From Cryptomeria japonica (lineage: Eukaryota > Streptophyta > Pinopsida > Cupressales > Cupressaceae), in the NCBI RefSeq assembly GCF_030272615.1, contig NC_081413.1, positions 16,624,285 through 16,688,284 of the forward strand: a DNA stretch of 64,000 nt, given 5' to 3'. The position numbers were made by a program, and so were the translations under genes. The notes beneath the pieces were generated by a model that was not told the DNA's origin, searched no databases, and saw only the letters and a list, made by a program, of their open reading frames with translations. Positions 23,132 through 34,790 of this stretch are shown here, in pieces. Each line of letters opens with the position of its first letter. The first letter of the stretch is position 1.

Positions 23132-24754
23132 ATGGCAGAGGAAGGTCCTGGAGAGTACAATCTAAGCCAACTCTTTTGTGTTGGACAACTACCCACTTCC
23201 CCTATAACTCATGGTAAACCTCAAAGGTTACTTCAAGCACCACTGGTCAAGACATCATGCAATTTGGTGCCTTTTATCCTTGGAAAGAGTCAGGAAGAGG
23301 AGACTAGAGATGAGGACTTAGCAGAATGGATCTATAAAGACCCTATCACCACACAAATCCCACAAGCTAATCTTCCCATAGATTAATATGGCAAAGGCCT
23401 TACCATTATGCAAACAATGGGCTATGATGGTCAGAGTACTTTGGGACCTTGCAAGCAAGGATGACATGAGCCATTGCAGCCTGAATTAAAGCCTAAATAT
23501 AATACTGGATTAGGCTTTCAAAAGGAGACTCTTCCTAAGCTTAGATTCAAAGGGAAACCCAACATACCTCTATATCATCCGAATACTCTAAAGAGGCCAC
23601 CCTTGATTATATCGGTAGCACCAAGAAATACACCAACTGCCCCAATGAGGCTAAGAATCCCAACAATATCATCCACAACACCAATCATACCACCAATCAT
23701 AATAACCACTCCATCAATAGCAGCAACCACATCAACAATGCCATTAGCAGTATTAGAACCCCCAATAGTATTGACAACACCGACAATTCCATCAGAAGCA
23801 ACAGATTCAACAACGCCGATACTCCCAATATCAGATTCACTGATCCCAATAATCCTCCCCGTAGTACCAACCATCCCATCTCCAAAGGTATATCAATAGA
23901 TCACACCTACAATGTTTAACACAAAGGATATCCTGGTTTGGTATAGTAATCTTATGTTGGATAGTGACTCAGAGACTGACTCACATGAGTGGGAATTTGA
24001 TTCCGTACATCTCTATACTTCAGATTAGGATGACACATCTGCACCTCCACCTTGCAAAGAAAACCCTATTTACAAAGAAGCACATATTAAATCCTCTTGG
24101 GTTCTTGAACTAGAAACACCTTCCACAGACCCCACGTCACATCCTATGCCTAATTCTGATAGGGATAGTACCATCAATGACCTTCACCATAATGTCTTAA
24201 CCCTCACTGACACATCTTATGAACTTAACCTAATCAATGAGGTAATGCCCATTATCAATCTCAAACTCATCGAATGGAACCAACCTAATCCCCCATGCCT
24301 TGACCATTTCCAAAATGATGAGGCGATCATTGACTTTTTGGAACTATGGGATAACATACTAAGCGGGGATCACAAAGCTGGATTCATGATTGAACTTAAT
24401 AGCGCAACATACTTTGGGGCAGATGCCAAACCTTTCAGCTGCAAAAATATAACAATAAAACATGGATCTTCCAATGAAAACCACACTGTGACACTGTTTG
24501 ATCCCAAAAAAGTAAAAAGAAAGAGCGTATCAAATGGTGAAAACCTCTTTGAGGTACCTGAGGATGAAAGGTTTAACATCCTCCCTTCTAGTACAAATCA
24601 GGAACGATCAACAATCCTCATCAAGGAGACAAAAGAATTCAATGTGGGAACCCCTGAGAATCCTCACCACATACATCTGGCATCTCTTTTGACTCCAGAG
24701 GAAAAACCTAAGTTTGTAGAATTCTTCCAGAAGCGTCAAATCAACTTTGCATGA
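23132..24754 (+). pseudogene. TE4 protease-RT linker with a G-patch-like motif
   Basis: Three open pieces (23132-23386, 23474-23899, 24146-24754). Near 23389-23480 the frame reads GKGLTIMQTMGYDG, then LG, then G and EPL at G-patch spacing, broken by one stop on each side. TGLGFQKE follows near 23508. Then comes a Thr/Pro/Ile low-complexity run (23640-23890) and an acidic stretch (DSDSETDSHEWEF near 23955). The last piece leads into RT with FEVPEDERFNILPSSTNQ and HIHLASLLTPEEKPKFVEF. G-patch motifs bind RNA or helicases and also occur after the protease in some retroviruses. Function here is inferred only. Confidence 0.55.
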
Positions 24755-24766
24755 TCATATGCCAAC

Positions 24767-25560
24767 ATGCCTAGTCTCAATCCTGATTTGGTCATGCATC
24801 ACCTCACCATAGCAGAAGGAGCTAATCTTGTCAAACAAAAGCTTCACAAGATGCACCCTCAGATTGCGGTACTAATCAAAGCAAAACTTAAGAAACTCCT
24901 AGAGGTTGGTTTTATTAGACCAATTGATTATGCAGATTGGATATCCAATATTGTACCTATCAGCAAACCAAATGGGGGCATCGTATATGTACTAACTTCA
25001 AAGATCTAAATAAGGCATGTCCTAATAATGACTTCCCACTCCCAAAAATTGACATGATCATGGACCTAACAAAATGACATGCCATGCTTTCTCTTATGGA
25101 TGGATTTTTAGGGTACAACCAGATAAAGATCGCTCTAGAGGATCAACATAAGAGTGCCTTCACATGTCCATGGGGAACATACTATTGGAACATGATGCCT
25201 TTTGGTCTAAAAGATGCAGGAGCGACCTATCAAAGAGAAATGACCACCATCTTTCATGATATGATGCATACCATAATGGAAGATTATGTCGATGACTTAT
25301 TGGCAAAATCATTAACAAGATAAGGTCATCTTGCAATATTAGATAAAATCTTTGACAGACTAGAACAATATCATGTTCGACTCAACCCAAATAAATGTGT
25401 CTTTGGAGTAACCTCAAGGAAGCTTCTAGGATACATTCTCTCAAGAAAAGGCATTGAGGTCGATCCTGCAAAAGTAAAAGCAATTATGGACATGCCACCA
25501 CCTAGGAACATCAATCAGCTAAGGACATTACAAGGGCAACTACAATCCATCTGAAGATTC
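24767..25560 (+). pseudogene. TE4 reverse transcriptase
   Basis: RT copies element RNA into cDNA. Visible blocks are KLLEVGFIRPIDYADWISN, ISKPNGG, a frameshift near 24985, FKDLNKACPNNDFPLP, LMDGFLGYNQIKIA, FTCPWGTYYWNMMPFGLKDA and the catalytic MEDYVDDLLAKS. YVDD is at 25285-25296, so both active-site aspartates are kept. Stops near 25075, 25321 and 25552 lie at sites where relatives have other residues. The order and the DYVDD style fit Tat. Confidence 0.82.
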
Positions 25561-26120
25561 ATTGCATAATTGGCAGATAAGTTTCACCCCTTTACACACT
25601 TGTTACACAAAAACATTTGCTTTTAATGGGATTCCAGATGCCAGCAAGCATTCCAGATGCTTAAATACTATCTCATGAATGCACCATTGTTGATCCCACT
25701 AGATCCAAGTCGACCTCTATTGCTCTATATTTCAGCAACTAATACAACATTGGGAGTACTACTGGCACAACATAATGCATAAGGGAAAGAGTGTGTTGTA
25801 TACTATATCTCTCGCACATTGGTCGGCTATGAACTCAATTACACACCTATTGAGTGAGCTTTCCTAGCAGTAATCTTGGCAGACACTAAACTGAGGCACT
25901 ACATGTTAACACATAAAGTACAACTTATTGCAAAGATCGATCCACTAAAATACTTACTCAACAAAGCAACATTGATAGGTCGCTTGGCCAAATGGGTGAT
26001 GATTCTGAGTGAATTTGACATTGAGTATGTGGACCGTAAGGCTATCAAGGGACAAGTTATTGCAGATCAATTGGCCGATGCACCCCTCACAGGTGATCAT
26101 CCTCTTGTTTCCAATTTCCC
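25561..26120 (+). pseudogene. TE4 first RNase H domain
   Basis: Degrades the RNA strand of the hybrid during cDNA synthesis. Blocks are CQQAFQMLKYYLMNAPLL, PLLLYISATNTTLGVLLAQH, CVVYYISRTL and YTPIE, then LADTKLRHYML, and the C-terminal AKWVMILSEFDIEYV. The first catalytic Asp position is Ser here (ISAT), a substitution common in the reduced first RNase H of Tat elements. Four stops interrupt it. Confidence 0.72.
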
Positions 26121-26580
26121 AGATGAAGAGATCTTCATGATCACATCAACACAACCATGGAAACTCTACTTTGACGGTTCATATACTAGGCATGGCTCAG
26201 GGGCAGACATTCTGTTTATCACACCTCAAGGTGACAACATATTGAAGTCTTACATGCTAACTTTTCCATGTACAAACAACATAGCAGAATATGAGGCCTT
26301 AATCACAGGACTCAGACTAGCCATACAATGGAAACTGAAAGAGCTACAAATATATGATGACTCCCAACTAGTCATCTGACAAGTCACGAATGAATATTAG
26401 ACCAAGGATGATAAACTCATGCCATACAAGAAAATGGTGGACAGTTTCAAAGCATCATTTACTACCATCACCTTTGAGCAGATACCTAGAGATCAGAATC
26501 AAGTTGCTAACGCTATGGCTACCATTGCATCTCTCCTAGATCTTCCACATAATTCCACATGCTACGATTTCATGGTAGAA
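26121..26580 (+). pseudogene. TE4 second (archaeal-type) RNase H domain
   Basis: WKLYFDGSYTRHGSGADILF at about 26157 gives the catalytic Asp in FDGS. NNIAEYEALITGLRLAI near 26275 gives the Glu, and LQIYDDSQLVI near 26346 gives the next Asp. The fourth acidic site, normally A-D-A, reads QVANAMAT, so Asp has become Asn. Tat elements are known for this extra domain between the first RNase H and integrase, and it is the strongest lineage marker in the window. Stops at 26377 and 26398 replace Arg- and Gln-like positions. Confidence 0.82.
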
Positions 26581-26814
26581 CAACTTTGAATTCTTGCTTA
26601 TGATATCCTTGAATCCGAGATGATATGTCACCTTGTCGGTTCTGAATCCCCATGGTATGGTGAGTTCTACACCTACCTCTACGATCACACACTCCCTCCT
26701 AACCAATCGAATAACCAACACAAAACTTTCATTCGCCAAACCGCTCAATACACCATAATCGTTGAAACCCTATATCGATGCAGTCTTGATGGTATTCTCC
26801 TTTGATGTCTAGAA

Positions 26815-27612
26815 TAGGATGAAACAAAAAAGACCTTGGAATAGGTACATGAAGGAATTTGTGGGACTCACTCAAGTGGTCCTTCCTTAGCAAAGACGAT
26901 CATGCGCGCTAGATACTATTGGCCATCCATGGAAAAATACTCCTACTATTTTGTCAGAAAATGCAAGAAATGCCAAGTTCATGGAGACCTGATACATGCA
27001 CCAGTACAAGAATTGCAACCAATCACAACACCATGGCTCTTTTGTCAATGGGGACTTGAACTTGTGTGTAAAATTCATCCATCTTCATCAAACGGCCATA
27101 AATTTATTATTACCGCCACCGAATACTTCACAAAGTGGATCGAAGTTGTTCCAATTACCCAAGTCATAGGCAAGCAAATCGCCTCATTCATCCTTAATTA
27201 CATCATCTGCTGGTATGGTGTACCCATGTCCATCATCACAGATAATGATCTTCCTTTCAAAAATTAGGATGTCCATGAGCTCTGTGAGAAATTTCACATC
27301 CAAAACCGCTTTTCCAGTCCCTATTATCCACAAGGCAATGGTCAAGCCGAAGCATCAAACAAGAACATATTGAGAATCCTCAAGAATATAGTCAATGATG
27401 TCGATCATGATCGACACGTTCAATTAAATCCAACACTCTGGGCGTATCGAACTAGCATTCAAACCCCTACAGGCGCAACTCCCTACTCACTGGTCTATGG
27501 CGTGAAATCCATCCTTCCTATTGAGGTTGAGATACCATCTCTACAAGTTTCCTTGCATCCACTCATCCATCATTCAAACCATGACTTTTTATTGATCTGC
27601 AATCAAGAATAG
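26815..27612 (+). pseudogene. TE4 integrase
   Basis: Inserts cDNA into host DNA. The zinc-binding part reads HEGICGTHSSGPSLAK, ARYYWPSM and CKKCQVHGDL. In the core, the usual WG-x-D reads WGLELVCKI, so the first Asp is Glu. The second Asp is kept in IITDNDLPF, and the Glu is kept in PQGNGQAEASNKNIL. LWAYRTSIQTPTGATPYSLV and YGVKSILPIE complete the C-terminal side. A TAG near 27267 replaces a likely Gln. The protein ends at 27612 and no chromodomain follows, as expected for Tat. Confidence 0.82.
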
Positions 27613-29829
27613 TACTTCATGCGTCTTGCATTCCACTTTTTCATAGGCATGTCTAAACTGAGGGCAATGCTCTTAAACCTATTGATGGAAGTGGATTCTA
27701 CATTACTTGTAATTCATTGAGTTCTTCATTCAAAACTATCTCACAAAATCCAAAAACATTCGAAAAACTGTCTCACAAAATCCAAAAACATTCGAAAAAC
27801 TATCTCATAAATTCCAAAAACATTTGAAAAACACTCAAAAAAATTTAAAAATATCATACAACATCAAAAATCTACCAAAAACATGGTAACGTATAAAAAC
27901 CTTTATACATACACAATCGCAAGCAGACACCAAGCAAACATTTTGAGTTACTCAAACGATAACCACTTATCAAATCAACCAAACAATCAACATCGACACA
28001 CAACTGTCTTAACATGGATGCATCCTTCCTGACCAAAACAAAGGCAAGATAACATTTTTTCTTTGACAAGAAAATTCCATTTAAGCTATCAAGTACTTGG
28101 TCGGTTTGTTAGTTATTTATTTATTCATACCAGGTTCCTACGCTACTCCAGGATATCCACAAGTGATTAGAGTAGCCAGGATGGTTCCTAAGAATTGTTT
28201 GTGTATCTTCTGTGAATTATTCCAATGAAGTTTTGAGGCATGTACTAATGGTGTCTACGTGGGAAGTTCACTAAGCTACGTGATCATATGCAAAATACAG
28301 TCATGGATCACTATGGCTTGCTGACTACAATGTATACCTCAACCATATGAGCATGAACCATTATGGAGGGTCCATATTCTTTGTCTATGCTGCTTTATTA
28401 TATGTACAATGCTCCAAACTTGGTTCCTACTGCCTCATCCAAGATTGATATATATATATATACTACCATTTCTCAATGATGAAAAATAAAAGCACTATGG
28501 ATCGTCATTCCATCTCATCTGTTTATATTGCATTCTGTTGCATATCATCCATCCATTTGATCATTTATTATTCATATTTATGGTTTTTTATGCAAGTGTG
28601 AACAAGTTAAATATGAGAAGTTATTTAATATAATTTGGTCTTGGATACAATCACGACAAAGTTCTCTGATACATCATCAATGCATCATACAATTTCTTAC
28701 CAACTTGCATTCATCTATCATGAACCCATGGCATCATCATTTAATTACATTTAGTTGCATTTAAATGCATCTAGTTCATTATCATTTACTTACATGTAGG
28801 TTCATTACATTCATTTTCAATATTCATTAAAGTGCATTTAATATCATTTAGTTGGCTTCATTATCATGTACTTAGATTCGCATCATTAAAATCATTCACA
28901 ACCATTCATCATCATTAAAATTTGTTTATAGTACATTCATCTAGATTCCTTTAGTTACATGCATTTATTTCTCTATCCATTAGTTAAGTGCATTCATCTA
29001 TCCATCCAGTATATTCTTATACTCATTCATTTCATCTTAAAAAGATTTCATTTAGGATTCATTTAGATGCATTCATTACCCTTTTAATTGCATTAAGGTG
29101 CAGTTATTCATTACCCCCTTAGTTTCATTATCATTGCATTATCATTTCACTTGGTCATATTTTAAGTCATTTAGAATCATAAAAATAAGCATTTATCTCA
29201 ACATGTGTTTCTTCATTTTACAAGTGCATTCATTTAGAAATCATCACATAAACTTTTGTACTTTACATTTGTCTATCCATTTTACATTCATTTTTAATCA
29301 TCTATACACATTTGCATACACCATTCATTCGTTGCATTTCAGCATATCAAACACAGCTGCATATCATCATTTTATCAACATACACACAAAGTGCTATCTA
29401 TCTCATAGTTAGCCTCATTTCATTTTGCATACATCATCATGGCATTGCATACATAAATCATTACAACAATGAATCATACGTATATTAACATGCATCCACA
29501 TGTTAGCATCACATTCATAAACATTCATATAGACCTCATAAAATCATCATAAACATGCATATAGAAATCATCTCATCATCATATACATCTAGGAAGTAAA
29601 ACCATCCATCTAAAGCATAAATCATAAATCATCATCCTGCATAAACCCATAAAAATAATCAAAATGCATAAATCATCACAAAAATATGGGATCTCCTCAT
29701 ATATCACATCATATATTATCTCACAAAACATACGTGTATCAAAGTACAATGATGTCAAAAATATCGGCTACCAAGAGCCATCCAAGTCACACTCCAAAAT
29801 GACAATGTAATAAAATACATAAATCTCTC
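27613..29829 (+). other. TE4 spacer between integrase and the antisense gene
   Basis: No sense gene. At 27735-27832 there are three units of about 33-36 bp built on CTATCTCACAAAATCC and AAAAACATTCGAAAA. From 28530 to 29480 the sequence is dominated by degenerate CATTTAGTT, TTCATTA and CATTCAT words, giving long but meaningless open frames such as 29098-29412. Confidence 0.6.
27735..27832. repeat. Three-copy short tandem repeat
   Basis: Units of 33-36 bp sharing TCTCACAAAATCC and AAAAACATTCGAAAA. The third unit is more diverged. Confidence 0.75.
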
Positions 29830-30889
29830 TCAAATGGAACTCTGGCCAGATGTTGCACCCCTATCACCGCCTTCTCCATCACTACCCCCTGCACCACCCA
29901 CACTATCTCACTGTGGAGGACCCATAACACCACTACTACTTTGCATCCTCTAAGACTGCTCTGATCTCGCCCGCCACATCTGTGAATAGCTCAGTGCTCG
30001 CTGACTGGATGGCACCACCTGCTCATATAAAACCGCCAATACTCTATCTCCATCTGATCTCGGTGTATCTCCCTCATCACCTCCCCAGTAGGACCCTATG
30101 CTCCTGCCCCAACTTGTACTCTCTCTTGCAGCTGCATCAATCTCTCCACCGCATCATCTCTCTCCCGTAGCACTACAATCAAATTTGACTCCCTTGCAAA
30201 CAACTAAACATCTCTAGCTGCAACCTTTGCCTCCATCTCCTCCACCCATGCCTCGGCTGTTGTAAGTCGAGTCTTCATATATACTAGCATATGCTCTCGC
30301 GCATCTCCCATCCCCATCGGATACTCTCCTCCACCTATAGCTCCCTCTCCTCCACCAGTAACTCCCTCTCCTGTATCCATAGGTGCCTCTCCCTCCCCCA
30401 TATCCTTGCCACCTAATCTAACTCCTCCATGCATCAAAGGCCCTTGGGACAGTCATAACGACTGCCTGCCTCTCCCTCTTTGTTGTAACCATCCTCCTCC
30501 ACCACCTCCAGATCCACCCCCACCTCCAAATCCACCACCACCACCACCTCCAAATCCACCACCACCACCACCTCCACCTCCTCCTCCAAATCATCCTCCT
30601 TCACCACCTCCTCCTCTGTCACCTCTACCTCATCCATCTACTATAATCCTTGACCTCCTCTCCTCTGTCGTCTCTATCTCCTATCATCCTCAAAAGCTCA
30701 AATCGGCTTTGCCGGATCCGATATACGTGGAATAGGATGTGCAGTAATGTATTGTGTGTACTCCTCTATCACCCCTGCATCTACAATCCCTGACCTCATC
30801 TACCATGGTCTCGCATGTAAAGTTCAAAACTCTGCTAAAACCTGATCATACGGTAACACTGGCCCCCACTGGAATCTCTTCCGTACCGC
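29830..30889 (-). pseudogene. Antisense PMD gene in TE4, C-terminal part
   Basis: Continues the gene broken by TE5. On the minus strand it reads FQWGPVLPYDQVLAEF near 30870, then EEYTQYITAHPIPRISD. An acidic Glu/Val/Asp repeat tract follows (30637-30434), then a Gly/Glu/Met run (30437-30260). It ends in a predicted coiled coil, RLTTAEAWVEEMEAKVAARD, with VVLRERDDAVERLMQLQERV beyond one stop. The polyproline frame on the plus strand here (30406-30735) is its shadow. Function is unknown. The acidic and coiled-coil tail would suit protein binding, which is inference. Confidence 0.55.
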
Positions 30890-30894
30890 CTGTG
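30890..30894. repeat. TE5 target-site duplication CTGTG, left copy
   Basis: Repeated at 41739-41743. It marks the insertion of TE5 into the PMD gene. Confidence 0.88.
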
Positions 30895-32783
30895 TGGTGC
30901 AGGAGCACCTAGTTTTGCTTATACTCTCCATTTTTGTTATTTTTCATGCTTAAGTGTCTTGTTAGTTTTGAAATGTTTTCATAGGTTGTTTTGATTCATT
31001 TCATATATGTTTGATCTCATTTTTTGCTTGAGAGATCAAGTTTTGTTTTCCTAAGGTTTGAGTTATCAGTTTTGTGCTCCTAGGCCAAATAAGGCTAAAA
31101 AGTGGAAACTTGCCTTATAGGCTTAGCCATGCTTTGGAAAGAATTGAAACATGTTTCAAAAGTGTTTTTAATCATTCCTAGGTGATTGTGGAAGGCTGGT
31201 TGAGTTAGGTTGCTCAAATTGCCATTTGGAGCAACAAAAGTTATCATTCTTGCTTGTAAAAGTTGTCATTTTCGACACTTTTTGTAAAAAGAAGACAAAA
31301 ATGCCTTATGTCCATATAGGACTTGATAACTACCTTCCAACACTATTTATATGCCTCCCTCTTCTTGGTATAGGGTTTTCTTTTGTACTTTCTATTGTAA
31401 TCAATCGAAAGAGAAAGCATTTTTCTAACTTTTCTCATGTTTTGAACTCCATTTGGATAGCAGTCCATACTGGGGCTTCTCTTTTCCATACTGTACCTTT
31501 TGGAAAGTGGATTTATTGTATATTCAATTCTCTTTATGTAATTGGTTTGTAGGTTGTGCATTTGGAAGTTGGTTCTATAAAATTGTTTTCATTTTGCTCC
31601 TTGATTGCCTTGTCAAGGGTTTTGGATTCCAAAAGGCATCAACTTGTCTAAATCCAGGTTTGGGGTCCCATGGGTGGACTTAGACAAGTTTTTTTGCATA
31701 TGTACAGTGTAAATATTTCATATTTTGGTCAGGGTTGTGCAAAAGAAGTGCTTTTGAGCATATGCTAGACAAGTTGGAGATGGATTTGACTAGCAAATAT
31801 GAACAAAGAGCAAACTTGTTTGTGCTCAAAGGTCTATTTGAGTGAGAAAACTTAAGGAAGAGGTATGCACTAGTATTCTTGGAGTTTTAGAGGCATTTGG
31901 AGCTCCAAACAATGTTTTCTTTACCTTGCAAATGTGTTGAGTTGTAGCTGGCAGCGAGCTCCCTGTTTTGGGAATTTAATGTTTTTTTGAATCCAAAATT
32001 GCTTTATGAACATGTCCATGCCTTTGGCATCTTGTGAAAAGTGATAAAAATGTTTTTGGGATGTTGATACATGCATTGGTGAAGTTTCCATGAAGTTCTA
32101 ACCTTTCAAAGTGCTGAAAAAATAGTGAATTAGTAGTAACAGTGCACATAACAATCATCTTATGGTTTGTATAGCAAATGTTTGATATAATGTCATGCAG
32201 GGAAGAGTTGGAGAATGGTTCCAAATGATGTGGCAGAGGTTATATAAGATTTTGGAGGCTTGGTTTGTAGTTTAGAAGTGACTTCTTTTGTTTCATGAGC
32301 AAAACACTCTCAAAACCCTAGTTTCTTGCCTAAAAATGTGGATAGTCATTATACCATCTTCTCAGGGGATAAAACCATAAAAATCCTTGAGCTTAGACCT
32401 TGTTGACACCTTCCAAGTCAGGTTCCATGGTTTCTATGGCCATCGTTGCACTATACAAACAAAAATCACTCCAATTAGGCCTCCACGAGCTAGTAGCCTT
32501 TTAGCCCTGTTTTAACAAAAAAAGTTGAACCTGATTGCCTCAATGATGTTAGAACCTCCCAAAATATTGAAGGATAGTTTAAATACACACAATGGGTCTA
32601 ATTCAATCAATTTTGACAGTTAACAACATATTAGGGTGGTTGGTTGAGAAGAGGTGTGGGTGTTGAAAATTGATATTGCAAAAAATAATTGAACACAAAA
32701 GAAAAAGAATATCATTTGGATCCTCTTTATTGATTAAACCAATTTGGACTTATTGAGAAACTTCTCACTCAATCTCCCTATCA
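30895..32783 (+). repeat. TE5 5' LTR
   Basis: Starts TGGTGCAGGAGCACC and ends CTCCCTATCA, four bases before the PBS. The first 15 bases contain a palindromic GGTGCAGGAGCACC. Pairs with 39774-41738. Confidence 0.9.
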
Positions 32784-32786
32784 TAG

Positions 32787-32799
32787 TGGTATCAGAGCT
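32787..32799 (+). other. TE5 primer-binding site
   Basis: TGGTATCAGAGCT, an exact match to the plant initiator-Met PBS core, three bases after the LTR. Confidence 0.92.
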
Positions 32800-32809
32800 T
32801 GATAAAGAT

Positions 32810-34006
32810 TCAGGTGAAAATGGAAAACAAATTGACTTAGGATTAATAGAATCCTTAGAAGAAAACATGGTGACTAATGCTGAGTTAGCAAAGAAGGTCG
32901 AAGACCAAGAAGAAGAAAATAGAGCACTCAGAGAGAGGTTGGAGCAGCTAGCAATGAGACTAGTTGAAGTAGAAGTTAGGACTGAAGAAGTTAATGATAA
33001 GGTAGGAGATAAGGGAAAAATGGTGTAAATAGAAGATGAGGGTCCCATACCTGACCCTATCCTTGAGAAAGAACCATTCTTGAAGGCTTTGAGAGCTATG
33101 AGTGGTAAAACCTTAGAGGGAGTGACACTTTTCAGTGGAAAGATGGATCTTGATGCTCTTATAGAATGGATTGAAGGCCTGGAAAACCATTTTGAATGTG
33201 ATGGAATAAATGAAGCACAAAAGGTTAAAGTAGAAAAATCAAGGTTGAGAGGGGCAGCCTTAACTTGGTGGAAGTTCATCCAAGAGGAAAGGATGAAAGA
33301 GGATAAGAAACCAATATCCACTTGGAAAGCAATGGTAACCAAAATTAGAGAAACCTATCTTCCTGAAGACTATGAAATCCAACTACATAGGAAAAGACAA
33401 AACTTGAGACAAAAAGACTTAGATGTCAGTAGCTACACTGAGGAGTTTCAAAAACTATGCATAAGATCCAAGGTAGTAGAGGATGAGAGTATAAGAGTAG
33501 CAAGGTATTTGAATTGATTGAGATGGAACATACAAGAAGAGATGAGTTTGTTATGTCCACAAACAGTTCACAAGTGTTATCAACTAGCACTAAAAGTGGA
33601 AGACAAGAATAAGAGAAAACAAGAACAAAACAACAGAGGAAGAGGTAGGGGAAGAGATGGTAGAGGCCATAGAGGAATTTTTGGTGGAAGAGGAGATGAA
33701 AGGTCCCAAGGAGAATCCAAACTTATTGAGAAAAGTGGGGATTCACATAGCAAGAGCAACTATAGAGGAAGGAGATCTAGCAACCCAGGTAGAGGTAGAT
33801 CTAGTGGACTAGGAAGAGGGTCCTACTTCTACACTGTCAGAAGTTGGGGCACCCTGCCTACAGATGTCCAGAGAAACCTACTTCATCACAAGGAGGTGAA
33901 AGAAAAGTGCATTATGTGCAAGAAAATGCAGCAAGTAGCAAAGCTCATGAAGCTTAACATCAGAAGATGGGGAAATTTTGATGATGAGAAGAGTCTTGAT
34001 AAATGA
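32810..34006 (+). pseudogene. TE5 gag
   Basis: An acidic coiled-coil start (AELAKKVEDQEEENRALRER near 32878), a stop at 33026, then the gag core: LFSGKMDLDALIEWIEGLEN, TWWKFIQEERMKE, YTEEFQKLCIRSKV. A stop at 33515 divides ARYLN from LRWNIQEEM. An Arg/Gly-rich basic region follows (33640-33820). The knuckle near 33830-33880 is broken: the first Cys pair is Phe and Val, and a missing base moves GHPAYRCPE out of frame. Gag would pack the RNA. The true start is unclear because no good in-frame Met precedes the coiled coil. Confidence 0.78.
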
Positions 34007-34250
34007 GCCAATCAAGGAGGAAACTATTCAAAGAAGGTCATTGTTTAGAATTAAGTGCAAAATTATGGGAAAGGTATGCAAGGTGGTCATTGATTTAGGA
34101 GCCACAGATAACATAGTTTCAGAAGAAGCAGTGAGTAAAATCAAGCTAGAAAGAATTCCTCACACACATCCTTATAGAGTCACATGGTTGAATAGAGAGC
34201 AACATGTTCTTGTCAATGAAAAAACATGGGTAGAATTCACTATAGGAGGG
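33978..34250 (+). pseudogene. TE5 protease, first part, cut by TE6
   Basis: CKVVIDLGATDNIVSEEAV gives the protease start, with DLGAT where the family has DSGAT or DTGAS. It continues through IPHTHPYRVTWLNREQHVLV and VEFTIGG and is interrupted at codon level by TE6. It resumes at 36569 with QDKFLCDILPMDAHHILLD. Removing TE6 and one GAGGG restores the reading through IGG-Y. The change beside the catalytic Asp predates or follows decay; it cannot be dated here. Confidence 0.75.
34246..34250. repeat. TE6 target-site duplication GAGGG, left copy
   Basis: Repeated at 36564-36568 inside the TE5 protease. Confidence 0.85.
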
Positions 34251-34299
34251 TGTAATGTCCCTACTAGTTAGAGATCATTGTCCTGCAAAATAGATTGTT

Positions 34300-34332
34300 A
34301 GAATGCCCAAATATATATATATATATATATAT
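34300..34332. repeat. (AT)n microsatellite in TE6
   Basis: About 13 AT repeats. Confidence 0.85.
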
Positions 34333-34474
34333 AACTAATCTAAGTTGTAATTTAACTTAAATTACTTAATTAAGACTAATCATAATTATTATCTAATAAA
34401 AAGGATATGAATGTCATACGAAGATATGTCCTTAGGCGGCTATGAAGCTCGCCTTCTTGGAACACATCTTGGTT

Positions 34475-34790
34475 CCAAGCCATCTAGGAAATCAAAGGTT
34501 AATTCAATTCCTGTCTTGGATGTAACTTCTTACACCCAAGCCATCTAGGAAAACAAAGGTTAATTTGATTCCTGTCTTGGATGTAACTTCTTACACCGAA
34601 GCCATCCAGGAAATCGAAGGTTAATTCGATTCCTATCTTGGATGTAACTTCTTACACCCAAGCCATCCAAGAAATTGAAGGTTAATTTGATTCCTTTCTT
34701 GGATGTAACTTCTTACACCCAAGCCATCTAGGAAATTGAAGGTTAATTCAATTCTTGTCTTGGATGTAATTTCTTACACCCAAGCCATAC
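34475..34790. repeat. 61-bp tandem array in TE6, about five units
   Basis: Units start near 34475, 34536, 34596, 34658 and 34719 with CCAAGCCATC. Each contains GAAAT(C/T)(G/A)AAGGTTAATT followed by an A/T-varied complement, and CTTGGATGTAA followed by CTTCTTACACCCAAG. Two inverted repeats per unit can fold as small hairpins. More diverged CTTGGATGA relatives run on to about 34910. Confidence 0.88.

Noticed and set aside
23575-23874. Minus-strand Gly/Ile/Val-rich frame of 99 codons
   Set aside because: Shadow of the Thr/Pro/Ile low-complexity linker of TE4 on plus.
29098-29412. 104-codon His/Phe-rich frame
   Set aside because: Comes from degenerate CATTCATTT repeats in the TE4 spacer.
27613-29829. 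Search for a sense extra ORF after TE4 integrase
   Set aside because: No frame with protein-like composition was found.
30406-30735. Plus-strand polyproline frame of 109 codons
   Set aside because: It is the complement of the acidic Glu/Val tract of the antisense PMD gene, with no other support.
34475-34790. Regular 61-bp array considered as a CRISPR-like array
   Set aside because: Whole units repeat with no unique spacers, and the setting is a plant LTR.
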